Below, in pieces: positions 18,001 to 27,190 of a stretch of DNA of 64,000 nt. Position numbers and translations under genes: made by a program. Source of the DNA: Prorocentrum cordatum (taxonomy: Eukaryota; Sar; Dinophyceae; Prorocentrales; Prorocentraceae); assembly GCA_963575745.1 (NCBI GenBank), contig CAUYUJ010000169.1, forward strand, positions 53,287-117,286. The letters are read 5' to 3'. Each line of letters starts with the position of its first letter. Position 1 is the stretch's first letter. The notes below the pieces were generated by a model. It had not been told where the DNA came from. It saw only the letters and a program-made list of their open reading frames with translations, and did not search any database.

Positions 18001-18424
18001 CGTGGGTCCATCCTTTCCGCCAGTCCGTGAGGCTGCGGTAAGCTGGCGTTTCCCACGCATACATCCAAACGGAAAGCACCGAGAGAAGACGTTGGTCCGT
18101 TGGGAGTTCGCCTCGGCCTTTTCGGAGGCACGGGTTTGGCACGTGGAGGAGGGGTTCTGGGATGGTGCCAGTGCGTTGCATAGCTCGTAGGACGCTGGCG
18201 AAGAGGCGAAGAATGTCGTCGGGTAGCTCCTTTGCCTCCTTAGTAGTCCAGCCGTCCAGTCCCCCCGCGCGGCGCGGTGAACGGGTGCGAATGAAGTGGA
18301 TGAGTTGGTCGTCGGTGAGGTGGAAAGGGGGTAGCTGGTGATGGCGTAGGCAGCTCCTGTTGGTACTCGTCGTAGAAGTCGGCCCACGTCGGCATGGCTT
18401 CGGCGTCGTGTCCCGCACGTGCAC
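15089..18424 (-). CDS. LINE reverse transcriptase / RNase H polyprotein
   Basis: About 1,111 residues open on the minus strand. RT: GGLDGW (54-59), motif A Asp in AALDRQKCFDYL (180), motif B-like NGHLQGSSWSL (234-244), catalytic FVDD (271-274). A thumb-like region follows, then a zinc knuckle CRYC...EEETQEH...C (612-629). RNase H: Asp in ATDGA (718), Glu in LAETLAIVH (761), Asp in VFVDNQAVVDG (781), His in VASHRGD (829), last Asp in FNCQADALA (852). After this comes the acidic repeat region shared with the plus copy. Motifs look intact, so the copy is not very old, but the C-terminal end is disrupted (14406-15088). The endonuclease is encoded just upstream in another frame. The product would reverse-transcribe element RNA at a nicked target. 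The first 20-25 residues of this frame are probably not translated. Confidence 0.85.
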   Translation of the reverse strand: MHVRDTTPKPCRRGPTSTTSTNRSCLRHHQLPPFHLTDDQLIHFIRTRSPRRAGGLDGWTTKEAKELPDDILRLFASVLRAMQRTGTIPEPLLHVPNPCLRKGRGELPTDQRLLSVLSVWMYAWETPAYRSLTDWRKGWTHATSFGAVPKATIGDVSTSLALRIEHARALLLPLAGAALDRQKCFDYLITDICLNLALHAGCPQDIVTVSRNFYSRHKRYIRMNGAYSKELARTNGHLQGSSWSLDDIKLLMCVWTKRQHRYVPRSLSTTFVDDSNSTTHTAPELQKSLDETAKFDRFSGQRIHPGKVAGWALTDELHTAVTQLTLAERPLRVVDSFKLVGSYINAEAAPAPAALNLTATADARVRRATSRLPRIGKLPSPMRIKARHARSLAASVCTTGTDIQAPSGPVKTAYNHALKAAIRPKGNRWVEFWTLMAVCAPGHALEIDAIMQREVFLCLRRQVNRDATLCGLVRDLKHHVQTLLGGGPVGRLVQTLQQLRWTWPTFGIMYDDWGCQISWLNLPQNAFLHMLRASQRRAFLRKIKPRRHDLGHLASVRQGPDLFASTWLARTKGAAKCNAWQLALLLNYLSGGDHTQQRRSRSNTSADPSPICRYCDEEEETQEHTVRDCKCWARERVPLTTLISDEQWARLPPRARHCGLFDEDPALLDLQADLARDPLPQPIPRPPPEGDPAASAQDSYTTYLDHDTGWTWVYAATDGACTNQAIPLLARAGYGVYYGIDHRMNYSARVHGITQNAQLAETLAIVHLTACAERPVHVFVDNQAVVDGFQRIIDGHSPPQGTHVELWEKVHRCVMAKPNMFRVEKVASHRGDMGIDLGLIGPIAEEFNCQADALATAAARTHNLPDDIVEAAKSRHRQATVLHGVAVAIYERRHRTLPLPHRRAGFTAADLNKMEPNPLLSDQAPPAAGPDIPQDPDELWAEAQRVLFDEQEDDPFGFGGGLDFLGDGPASASPAPSGTRTAPPTPPLSAAAHPHDNAVPFQDADEQDDDLFSFGGGSDALDDGPASENPALSGNLSTPTATPSPRAITPTYDDIGHRQDADQDLGDPRGLSGIEDAPPIPHAADHAAPPRRQPSLPRGPTPQRPPHHFFS
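16328..16357 (-). repeat. ORF-embedded palindromic hairpin (PE11)
   Basis: GGAG/CTCC and TCCTG/CAGGA arms around GGCT-TC-AGCC on the minus strand, between the zinc knuckle and RNase H. Read as AASAQ. Confidence 0.75.
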
Positions 18425-20357
18425 GGTACCTGCCCAAGATGGGCTCCCAGGTGTCGACCATCAGCTTCAGCATGTCCTTGGTGTTAGCAACAATGGCGTT
18501 GGCAGGGAGGATGTCGGGGACTTGCGCAGGTGGTGGTTCACGAGGGTGGTCTTCGTCGCTGTCCGTGTCGGGCGAACTACCGTCGCTGGGGCTGAAGCCG
18601 CCAGCTTCGGTGTCAGCGTCGCTGTCGTCCGTGCAAGCTTCGTCAGGTTTACAGGCGTTGGTGTCGCAGTGGAGTTGCGTATCGTCAGGAGTGGTAGGCG
18701 TGCGGAGATACGCCGTGGGCGAGCTGTCAGCAGCCCGTGCGTATATGGCCGCCTTTCGCCCGCTTGGCTCCCGGACGCCCTCAGCCCATATCCTGATGCG
18801 TTCAGCTTTGGCACGGTTCGCGCGTCGCGCCAGCTCCAAGTCGAGGTGTTGGATCAAAACGTCAAGGTGCTCTCCGTGCGGCACTGGCTCGTCGGGGGAC
18901 CAGGCCTCGGGGAAGTCTAGGAGACCCGTGGGGCGCAGCTTGTGGCATAAGAGGCGGGCCGCGGCCCACGTGCAGTCGATGCGCTGCGCGAGGTACGGCG
19001 GGATGGCACGGCAATCCAAATGATGGTGCAGTCCGATGAAACGGAGCTCGCAGAGTTGCCGATGGAGCTTGCGCAGTCGGTTCATGTGTATCGTGGAAGC
19101 TCCGTAGGTGGGGAAGGCGCGGGGGACAACTGGTCGATCTTCGAACGTGGGCGTGAGCCCGTGCATGGTGGGGGGCTTCTTTTTTGGGTGGTCGGACGGT
19201 GGAGGTGGCAGGTCGCGCAGACGGGTGAAATGGCACTCATGACTGGCCTCGTTAGCCAGGGCGAACATGCGCTCCACGTCGTCTCGTGTGTCGGCCTGCT
19301 CCATGCGGTCCTGATATCGCTCAGCGATGAGGGTCCCTAGTGCCTGCAGCTCGTGACCCTCATGAGCTCCATCGTCGGGCGGATAGGGCGTGGGGGCATG
19401 AAGACGTCGGGCCGTATGGTCGAGGCGACTGAGGTCAAGCGTGACCTGCAGGCCAACGTGAGACTTCGCAGGCAAGTCGCGAAGGTAACAGAAGTCGGTG
19501 ACAAGGGATCGCGCCGCTTGGTTGGCAATGATATAGTCGATGCGCGAAGTGCGGGGGCTCTTGGTGAGGCGGTCCCAGTCAGGGATATTGCCGTAAGTGT
19601 GCATGGTGTGGTCTGGTGTGCCCTCAGCAACGTTGAACCATCCGTGCTGCAACATGTGCAGAAGGTGTGGATTGTCGTCAATGTTCGTATTGGCGTCCAT
19701 GCAGATGAAGTAAGGGGCTGAGCCGACCCTAGCGGCGGCGCAGTCAGCGAGCCGAAAAAGAGCTGTGCTGTCTCCTCCAGCAATCCCGTAGAGGCTCGCT
19801 ATGTAGATCCCCGCGGGCCCGTGGTTGTTTCGTCGCCGCCTGTGGCGGTGTTGAGTGCAGAGCGGGAGAAAGACCTCGTGCCATCTTTTCTTGGCCTTGA
19901 GGGCGGCGATACAGGGCGTATTGTCGTCGACAGTGGAGTCGACGATGGCATCCTTAGAGAGAATGGCGACCCCTCCCGAGGCGCCAGTGTTTCCCACAAC
20001 GGTGTGATCAGTGCCGCCGTGGGCAGCTCTGCGATGGGCTCGCGCCAGATCAAGGTCAGGTCCAAGACTGGCGTGGTATCCACCGTGGAGAGGATTGGCG
20101 GCGCTGGTAGCGATGGCTTGCCTAGTCGGCTTGGCGTGTCGGGTCTCCTGCAGTGCTATGACAGCGGCATTGTGGTCGACACCAAGGGCGGTGATGGTTG
20201 GCCAGTTCGCTGAGAGACTGGTGATGTTAAGGCTGACGAGGTGTATGGAGCGACCTGGCCCGTCTCCATCGGTGGAACTGGGGTTTGCACGCCCCGCACG
20301 GTGAAGGTCGGCTTGACCCTCACCCAGGTAGGAGGCTTGGCCACAGTAGGAGCTCAT
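18240..20357 (-). CDS. LINE APE-type endonuclease region
   Basis: The frame reads from MSSYCGQASYLG (ATG at 20357), an assumed start because the frame remains open upstream. Exonuclease-endonuclease-phosphatase motifs in order: ALQETRH (catalytic Glu, near 20140), GGVAIL, CMDANTN (Asp/Asn, near 19695), SRIDYIIAN (Asp, near 19530) and SHVGLQVTL (Ser-His, near 19450). It would nick target DNA for target-primed reverse transcription. A linker with GGFSPSDG and an acidic stretch follows. Reading frame changes near 18350-18390: WADFYDEYQQEL is followed in the next frame by LRHHQLPPFHLTDDQL of the RT ORF. One indel, or possibly programmed frameshifting, must join EN to RT. The frame ends at 18240. 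Confidence 0.8.
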   Translation of the reverse strand: MSSYCGQASYLGEGQADLHRAGRANPSSTDGDGPGRSIHLVSLNITSLSANWPTITALGVDHNAAVIALQETRHAKPTRQAIATSAANPLHGGYHASLGPDLDLARAHRRAAHGGTDHTVVGNTGASGGVAILSKDAIVDSTVDDNTPCIAALKAKKRWHEVFLPLCTQHRHRRRRNNHGPAGIYIASLYGIAGGDSTALFRLADCAAARVGSAPYFICMDANTNIDDNPHLLHMLQHGWFNVAEGTPDHTMHTYGNIPDWDRLTKSPRTSRIDYIIANQAARSLVTDFCYLRDLPAKSHVGLQVTLDLSRLDHTARRLHAPTPYPPDDGAHEGHELQALGTLIAERYQDRMEQADTRDDVERMFALANEASHECHFTRLRDLPPPPSDHPKKKPPTMHGLTPTFEDRPVVPRAFPTYGASTIHMNRLRKLHRQLCELRFIGLHHHLDCRAIPPYLAQRIDCTWAAARLLCHKLRPTGLLDFPEAWSPDEPVPHGEHLDVLIQHLDLELARRANRAKAERIRIWAEGVREPSGRKAAIYARAADSSPTAYLRTPTTPDDTQLHCDTNACKPDEACTDDSDADTEAGGFSPSDGSSPDTDSDEDHPREPPPAQVPDILPANAIVANTKDMLKLMVDTWEPILGRYRARAGHDAEAMPTWADFYDEYQQELPTPSPATPFPPHRRPTHPLHSHPFTAPRGGTGRLDY
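18585..18605 (-). repeat. ORF-embedded palindromic hairpin (PE12)
   Basis: Short GCT/AGC arms around GGCT-TC-AGCC on the minus strand. Read as GGFSPS. Confidence 0.6.
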
Positions 20358-20377
20358 GGCGTTCCCATGGATTAGCT

Positions 20378-20401
20378 TGACCGGGGCTGAAGCCGCCGTC
20401 A
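20378..20401 (-). repeat. Palindromic hairpin (PE13)
   Basis: TGAC/GTCA arms around GGCT-TC-AGCC just upstream of the EN start. In the open frame it reads LTAASAPV. Confidence 0.65.
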
Positions 20402-20419
20402 GGCCAGAAATATAGGCGG

Positions 20420-22019
20420 GACACGGTCGGCATTGCGCCAGGGGGGGTTCATAAATGTCAGTATAAATGTTACGAAAATTCCTCCTCACTCCAGTACCGT
20501 AGGGGACGAGGGGAGGAGAGGTGAGACGGCAGCAGAGGGGGAGGGAGGCGACTCCTCGATCCGTCCTGCCGAGCACAAAAACAAAAGCGAACCAGCGGCG
20601 GCGGCTAGGCGCGGCGGCGGCACAACGCACGCGCATGTACTGCGCACGCGACACCGCTGGTCCCTCCTGCGGTGGCGCGCCCGCCCCGTCAGTATCTTGA
20701 TGAGCAGCATCTGGTGGAACAGCTCCAGCAGCACGGTCGGAGGCCTGGCGCTGGGCCTCTTCCATGCCCGCTGCCGTGAGGCCCACGTTGCGGACAGGGC
20801 TGATTCCCCGCGGGGCCGCCGCAGCCGCAGCAGCCGAGGTGGCGGGGGCTCCGCCCCGACTCTGAGGGGAGAGCGGTGAGCCCCCGCCGAAACCCGCCAC
20901 AAGGTTCTTGACACGGTACTTGTTCTTGAACGGGTCGAAGGTTGGCGCCTCGTCGATGGGGACGATCACGCGGGTGAGCAGCGGCGGCTCGTGGTCCGTG
21001 GACGGCGTCGGCGAGAGGTCGACCTGGCCAGGATCAATGACGCTGGCTCCGAAGCGTGGCACCACTTCGGGGGCTCGGCCATCGGCCTGAGTCTCGCGAG
21101 GCGGCGAGCTCGGGGAGCTCCCTGGGGCCTTGCGTGAACTGTGGCGGCTGCAGGTCCTGCTGCGCGGGACGCGCCCGCCCGTGTGGCGGTCGCGTGGCGA
21201 GGTCGCCTGCGCATTAGCACGCTCGGAATCCGCCCTGCTCGGGGATCGGATCGGCGCCGCGCAGGGTGATGGGCTGGGCTGGCGAGGGGCGCTTATGCCG
21301 CCTTCCGCCGTGGCTGTGGCCTGGTCGGGGTCGACCGCGTCGGGGCGGGGGCTGACGTGGTGGGCGCTTCCCTCGCTGTGCCGCGGGGAGGCGCTGTGAT
21401 GCGCCTGGATGTGCGTGAGGACGAGCGGGGTAAGCGGCTGCCTCCCCCGCTCAGGTGGGGCAGGTTTTGCCTGGGCAGGGCGCAGTGCTGCAGCTACGTT
21501 TGGCGGGGGCGTGTGCTGGCGAGGTTGCCAAGCGCGCACGTTCGCATCACGCCATCCTTCGGGGCGCCCAGCCCTGCCACGGTTTGTTGCAGCCCCCTGG
21601 GCTGAAGCCGCAGGGGTTATCACTGCGGGCTGGTTTCTGGAGGAGCCATCCTGTCGGCCTGAGTAAAGGCCCCAGGCGCGCGTAGACCCTGGCACTGGCG
21701 AGGTGGCCCTTAGGGCCTGCACGGGTGCACGCGGGTAGCCGATGACCGCTGGGTGTACCCTAGCATGGGGGGCGTGGCCGTAGCTGGAGGCGGCTGCTCC
21801 AGCAGCCGCGGGCCTGGCGCCTATGGGGCCACGGTAGTAGGCGGCAACCCCGTCGTAGGCCGTGTTGCCGCCTGTCGGGACTCGCGCCGGGGAGCGGTAG
21901 CGTGGCGTGCCGTGCTGTCCTGCGTCACGTTTGTCCCGCTGCTGGATGCGCTGCTGGTGCTGTTGGTGACGCTGCCAGTCGGCTCTCGAGAGGGGACGGG
22001 TGTCGGGGAGGATGGTGGG
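20420..22019 (-). CDS. ORF1-like Pro/Arg/Ser-rich region of the LINE, cut by gap
   Basis: The frame of the endonuclease remains open upstream to the gap, encoding a basic, Pro/Ser/Arg/His-rich low-complexity protein with an Ala run (near 20810-20840) and a more ordered segment PTFDPFKNKYRVKNLVAGFGGG (near 20880-20960). No RNA-binding domain is recognised. Position before EN suggests ORF1 or the N-terminal part of a single ORF. Around 20420-20600 the composition looks non-coding (polybasic, then LVPYGTGVRRNF), so the ORF1/ORF2 boundary may lie there. The 5' end is unknown because of the gap at 22020. Confidence 0.4.
21593..21616 (-). repeat. Palindromic hairpin (PE14)
   Basis: CCCCTG/CAGGGG arms around GGCT-TC-AGCC on the minus strand. 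Read as TPAASAQG. Confidence 0.7.
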
Positions 22020-22119
22020 NNNNNNNNNNNNNNNNNNNNNNNNNNNNNNNNNNNNNNNNNNNNNNNNNNNNNNNNNNNNNNNNNNNNNNNNNNNNNNNNN
22101 NNNNNNNNNNNNNNNNNNN
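22020..22119. other. Assembly gap, exactly 100 N
   Basis: A round 100 bases is a conventional scaffold gap of unknown true length. ORFs translated across it are not supported, and linkage of the LINE to what follows is by scaffolding only. Confidence 0.98.
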
Positions 22120-22560
22120 ATGCCAAATTCCTCTTTGAAACTTGAAGGAAAATCGCAGATTGTTGTGTACTCCCTCTTTCGATTCCGATGGGCCCCCGGG
22201 GCCTCCAGATGGCTCCAATATGTCCCACGGGGGCTCAAATAGACGCCCAATATTGCCCCAAAGCGGCCCCGAGAGCGCACAAACGCACCCAGAGAGCGCC
22301 TCAAGAGGCCCCCAACAAGCGACTGTGGCTCAAGAGGGGCGCCGTAAAATAAGGACCCCCCCCTCTTTGATCGATCCGTTCCAAAATTGTCTCAAGAATG
22401 CCTCCAAAGCCCCCGACAAGGCCCAAATATGGCCCCAAGAGGCCACGCGAGGCCACCCAAACGCCCCCAAATGGTCCCCAAACGGCCCTTCAGAAGCACC
22501 CGAGACGCCCCAAGAGGTCCCGGGGGCCGCCAAGAGAACGCCAACGCCTTCCAAGATATA
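22120..22560 (-). repeat. 10-11-bp phased repeat, minus orientation
   Basis: Degenerate CCCAAGAGGCC-type units recur about every 10-12 bases (CCCCAAGAGG, CTCAAGAGG, CCCCAAATGG). Same family as 36430-36960 and 56690-57330 but inverted. No gene. Confidence 0.65.
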
Positions 22561-22780
22561 TCCAAAAGGAATTCCTCCTGCTGCTTCTCGCTCCTCCCTC
22601 ATCCCCCCTCCTCTCATCATCCGCCTGCTCCTCATCCTTTTCCCTTCTTCATCATCAATCCTTCTCCTCCCCATTATGCTTCTCCTCCTCCTCCTCCTTC
22701 GACCGATAACGGCTGCCCCTCTTCGTTCCGACATATCCCTAATCACCTCAACTCGGCTGGGCGTCCTTTCTGGATGGGCT
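22561..22780. repeat. CTC-rich low-complexity tract
   Basis: CTCCTCATC-type pyrimidine-rich sequence, no gene. Confidence 0.7.
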
Positions 22781-22796
22781 GGTGATCGCGCGCTGG

Positions 22797-23130
22797 CACC
22801 GGTTGCATTTGAAAGGCGTTATCCTCCTCACTTGCAGGTTTGGAACATGCTGCCCTTGAAGAGCGCGAGGCAGAAAAGGCCGCTCAAGTGCAACCGCTCT
22901 GGGCGCGGGGCCCGGCGGCAGAAAAAAAAAAAAAACGCGTCTCGACAGCAGCAGGTTCCAGTTGCTCTTGAAGTGCGCTTGGTTTCTCACCACCAGGTTG
23001 CGCGCCGGGGGCGGCTGCGTTTGACGGGCGGTTTCTTCCTCATTTGCAAAATTGGGACATGCTTCCATCGAGGCGCGCGACGAAGAAAAGGCCACTCAAG
23101 TGGAACCGCTCTCGGCCCAGAATCTGGCGA
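22797..23130. repeat. Two diverged copies of a ~210-bp unit
   Basis: Blocks beginning near 22847 (CATGCTGCCCTTGAAGAGCG) and 23058 (CATGCTTCCATCGAGGCGCG) share GAAAAGGCC.CTCAAGTG.AACCGCTC. An A13 run lies at about 22922. No gene recognised. Confidence 0.6.
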
Positions 23131-23279
23131 CAAGAGACCAAGCCCTTTTTCACGAGCATTCTCCTAACGGGCGGTGTCTTGCCAGCGTGCCTCCACCTCC
23201 CTCCTGCGCCGGCTGCGCCCCTCATCCCCATGCTGCTCATCCACCGCGTGCCCCCCTCAACTTCGCGACGGTTTCTCTC

Positions 23280-23480
23280 TGAACCTCCTGCGTGGGGTCG
23301 GAGGAGATGGGGTCGGAGGATCACGCTGCATAACCGATGCATCGCCGATGCGGTTCGATGCGGGGCCTGATTTGCGTCGCGCCGACGTCGCCGATGCACC
23401 GCCGGCGTCTTTGATGCATCGCTTGTGCGTCGCCGATGTTTCGCCGATGTATCGGCGATGCGGCGAGATCCCCCGACCCA
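23280..23480. repeat. CGATGCATCG palindrome cluster
   Basis: Repeated TCGCCGATG and TCGGCGATG half-sites, some facing each other (for example TCGCCGATGTATCGGCGA near 23443). Closely related to 29255-29402. Confidence 0.75.
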
Positions 23481-23741
23481 TCTACTCGGGCCCATCTAGG
23501 AGGCGTCTATGCTCCGCCGCCGCAGTCCCCCCTGCGCGTTACAGCGCTGGTCGCCGCGCTGGCCCCCGACGCCGTCTACGCCTGGCACGCGCCAGCGCGA
23601 CTGCGCGCCAAATCTGGCTTTCGCAACCGCGAGTTCGCGGGCTCGATATCGAAAACATGCATCACCTGGGTAATTTAAGCCATCATATGTAATTCGCACC
23701 AGCCCTTTAGGGCGTGATTGGTTGACAACGTTTCCCTTTTA
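23481..23741. other. No gene seen
   Basis: Unique sequence between two repeat blocks; no coding signal I trust. Confidence 0.35.
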
Positions 23742-24056
23742 CCACCGCCCCTTCCCCCTCCTCCTCCTCCTCCCCCTCCTCCTCCTCCTCCTCCTCCTCC
23801 TCCCCCTCCCCCTCTTCCTCCTCCTCCTCCTCCTCCTGGCGCAGTCTCCTGGTGGTGGTCGCCAGTGTTCGCAGGGCAAACCCCTCCTCCTCCTCCTCCT
23901 CCTCCTCCTCCTCCTCCTCCTCCTCCTTCCCCTCCTTCCCCTTCTCCCCCTCCTCCTCCTCTTCCTCCTCCTCCTCTCCATCCTCCTCCTCTTCCTCCTC
24001 CTCCTCCTCCTCCTTCTCCTCCTCCTCCCTCTACTCCTTCTACTCCCTCCCTTCTT
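23742..24056. repeat. (CTC)n microsatellite
   Basis: CCT/CTC tract broken by a short unique segment near 23838-23882. Poly-Pro/Leu ORFs here are artefacts. Confidence 0.95.
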
Positions 24057-24059
24057 CGA

Positions 24060-24266
24060 TGTGTCGGGCCGGACGAATGGAAGGGATTGGGAACAAGGGG
24101 GGGTGCGAAATCTGTCGCACGCAGCTGGCCCCACCGAAGGGCCCACCCGTCGATGCATAGCCGCCTCTGGCGCCGGGGGGCGCCGGGAAAATCAGCTACG
24201 CGAGCTGATTCTCAAGACCCCCCTTTGCTATGCCTTTTGCTATCCCCCCCTTTCGACCAACCCGAC
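24060..24266. repeat. Fold-back element, family F2, copy 1
   Basis: Ends GTCGGGCCGGACGAA and TTCGACCAACCCGAC are approximate inverted repeats. The inside holds GCGCCGGGAAAATCAGCTAC and a perfect AATCAGCT-5 nt-AGCTGATT hairpin, as in the copy at 29842. More diverged than that copy; no clear target duplication. Confidence 0.65.
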
Positions 24267-25229
24267 TTTGCCGCGCGGGGCGGACGGCGCGCCTTGCCTT
24301 TCGGCCTCTTCCCCTATCCTTCGTCCGCCGCCAATATCCTCCTCCTCTCCTCCCCCCCCTCCTCTCCCCCCCTCCCCCCCCTCCCCCTCCTCCTCCTTTT
24401 CCTCCTCCTCCCCCTCCCCCTCATCCTCTCCTCCTTTCCTCCTCCTCCTCCTCCTCCCCCTCCTCATCCTCATCCTCCTCATGTTTTTCCTTTTACTTCA
24501 ATGCTGGCCGCCGCCGCTCTCTCTCCAGTGGGCCGGACCGGCGGCCAGCTCGGTCTCCCTGGTGCTGGCGCCCTGTTCGTGCACCTGCGCGTCCCTTTGG
24601 AGAGATGCGCCGATCCCCCAGAGCGTGCGCCTTGGGCCTTGGCAGACGCGCGGATGTCAAACAATTGTCGTCCTCCTCCTTTTTCTTCTCCTCCTCCTCC
24701 TCCTCCTCCTCTTCTCCTCCTCCTCCTTCTCCTCCTCCTCCTCCTCCTCCTCTCCCCCCCTGCCCCCCTTTGCCCCGTGCTCCCGCCCCCCATCCTTGGA
24801 GATGAGGAACAAAACGCGTCTCAAATGCAACCTCCCGTTTGCTAGAAAACATCACGCCGCCAGAACCGCCAAGCGATCTCGTTTGCACCTTCGCCCCCCT
24901 CCTGCGCCCACCACCCTGCCCCCCTGCGCCCCCCCCCCGCGCCAGGCCTCCGAGGTCGCGGAGGAGGCCGCTGCGGTCGTCCAGGGCGGCCGCGCCGCGC
25001 GCCGCCGCGCGGCGCGGGCCGTGCGGCGGCGGCGGCGGCGGCGCGTCGTTGGCGGCGGCCGCAGCAGCAGCGGCGGCGACGACGACGCGACCGCGAGCAA
25101 GCGTTGCCCCCTCCGGCCTCCAGGGGCCTCCAATAATTTCGGGGGCTTCCGGGGACTTGGATCCGGGGGGGGCAGCGCTCGCCGAGCGTCGTCGTCGTCG
25201 CCCCCTGAGATCCGTGCCCGACGGGCCCC
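24267..25229. repeat. CTC tracts, CGG-rich block and unclassified GC-rich DNA
   Basis: CTC-rich at about 24330-24485 and 24675-24770; GCGGCGG-rich at about 24955-25110. Between them (24490-24660, 24780-24950) is unique sequence in which I see no gene. Confidence 0.6.
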
Positions 25230-25795
25230 GCAAGTCAAAATCCAGGGAAAAGCGCCTGACTGAAAACATCACATCCTCGGATCTCTAGGTCGTCGTCGTC
25301 GTTGTCGTTTTCGACCCGCGGCCCCAGAGGTCCCGCCCCTTCGCGGGGAGTGGTTTTTCGCCCCTGAACCCTTTTCAATGGCCCCCAGGCCCGACGACGG
25401 GCCCCGCGTGCCGAAATCCAAGAACAAACCGCCGGACTGAAACAATCACATCCTCGGATCTGTGGGTCGTCGTCGTCGTCAACGTCGTTTTCAATCCGCG
25501 GCCCCAGAGGTCCCGCCCTCTCCCTGGGAGTGTTTTTTTCGCGCGGAAGCCCCGTTCGATGACCTCGGGCCCGACGACGGGCCCCGCGTGCCGAAATCCA
25601 AGGAAAAACGCCAAATGGAAAAAAAGCACATCCTCGGATCTCTGGGCTGTCGCGGTCGTCTCCCCGGGAGTGGTTTTTCGCCCTGGAGCCATTTTCGATG
25701 GCCCCTGGGCCCGACGACGGGCCTCGAAGTCCAAAACTCAGAAGAAACAAAAAAATATGGAAACACACACACATCCTCGGATCTGTGGGTCGTCG
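25230..25795. repeat. ~180-bp tandem satellite, about 3 units
   Basis: Units share CATCCTCGGATCTSTRGG, (GTC)n, CCGCGGCCCCAGAGGTCCCG, a TTTTTCGC block and GGCCCGACGACGGGCC, with starts near 25270, 25450 and 25632. A dispersed copy is at 46400-46590 and a related piece lies near 61880-62040. The GGCCCGACGACGGGCC part is itself near-palindromic. Confidence 0.75.
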
Positions 25796-27190
25796 CGTCC
25801 TCCTTCCTCCTCCTCCTCTTCCTCCTCTTCCTCCTGCTCCTCCTCCTCCTCCTTCCCCTCCTCCTCCTGTTTCTTCTCCGCGTAGTCGTCTTTTTCTTTT
25901 TCTTCTTCTTCTTCTTCTTCTTCTTTTTCTTCTTCCTCCGCCTCCTCCTCCCCCTCCTCCTCCTCCCCCCCCCTCTCCTCTCCTCCTCCTCCTCCTCCTC
26001 CTCCTTCTCCTTCTCCTCCTCCTCCTCCCCCTCCTCCTCCTCCTCCTCCCTCCTCCTCCTCCCCCTCCTCCCCCCCTGCCTCCTCCTCCTCCCCCCTCCT
26101 CCCTCCTCCTCCTCCCCCTCCACCTCCTCCTCCTCTCCTCCTCTGTCTCCTCCTCCTCTTCCTCCTCCTCCCCCTCCTCCTCCTGCTCCCCGTCCTCCTC
26201 CTCCCCCTCCTCCTCCTCCTCTTTCCCCTCCTCGCCCCCTCGTCCACCTCCTGTTTCTCCTCCTCGTCGTCGTCGTTGTCGTCGGTTGTCGTCCGCTGCC
26301 GTCCGTCGTCCGTCCGTCCGTCCGTCCGTCCGTCCGTCCGTCCGTCCGTCGTCCACGTCGTCTATCATCGTCGTCGTCCTTCGTCGTCGTCGTCCGCCAT
26401 CGTCGTCGTCCGTCGTCGTCGTCGTTCACCGTCGTCGTCTTCCGTCGCTGTCCGTTGTCGTCGTCGTCGTCGTCCGTCGTCGCCCGTTCGTCGTCGCCGT
26501 CGCCCGTCGTCGTCGCCCGTCGTCGTCGTCGTCGTCGTCCGTCGTCGTCGTCGTCCATCATCGTCGTCGTCGTCGCCCCTCTTTAAATTCGTCGTCGTCG
26601 TTGTCGTCCTCGCCGTCGTCGTCATCCGCCGTCGCCGTCCGTCGTCGTCGCCCGTCGTCGTCGCCCGTCGTCGTCGTCGTCGTCGTTGTCGTCGTCGTCC
26701 GTTGTCGTCGTTGTCGTCGTCGTCCGTCGTCGTCGTCGTCGTCCGGCGTCATTGTCGTCCATCGTCGTCGTCGTCGTCGCCCCTCTTTGAATTCGTCGTC
26801 GTCGTTGTCGTCCTCGCCGTCGTCGTCATCCGCCGTCGCCGTCCGTCCTCGTCGCCCGTCGTCGTCGCCCGTCGTCGTCGTCGTCGTTGTCGTCGTCGTC
26901 CGTTGTCGTCGTTGTCGTCGTCGTCCGTCGTCGTCGTCGTCGTCCGGCGTCATTGTCGTCGTCCGCGGTCGTGGTCGTCTGTAATCATCGGTGTCCGTCT
27001 GTGGTCATCGGTGTCCGTCGTCGTTGTCGGTGTCCGTCGCGTCGTTCGCCCGTGGTCGTGGTCGTCGGCGTCCGTCGTCGTCGTCGTCGTCGGCGTCCGC
27101 CGTCGTCGTCGACGTCGTCGTCGTCGTCTTCTCCGCCTCCTCCTCCTCCTCCTCTTCCGTTTCTTCCTCCTTTTCCTCCTCCTCGTTTTT
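25796..27190. repeat. (CTC)n then (GTC)n microsatellite block
   Basis: CTC/TTC tract to about 26262, then GTC/GTCC units to about 27130 including a run of CCGT repeats (26315-26350) and a duplicated ~175-bp segment (26575-26750 and 26775-26950). CTC resumes to 27190. No gene. Confidence 0.93.

Noticed and set aside
18240-22304. One continuous 1,354-residue minus-strand protein across the N gap
   Set aside because: The gap has arbitrary length, so the frame across it is meaningless; the part beyond 22119 is repeat DNA.
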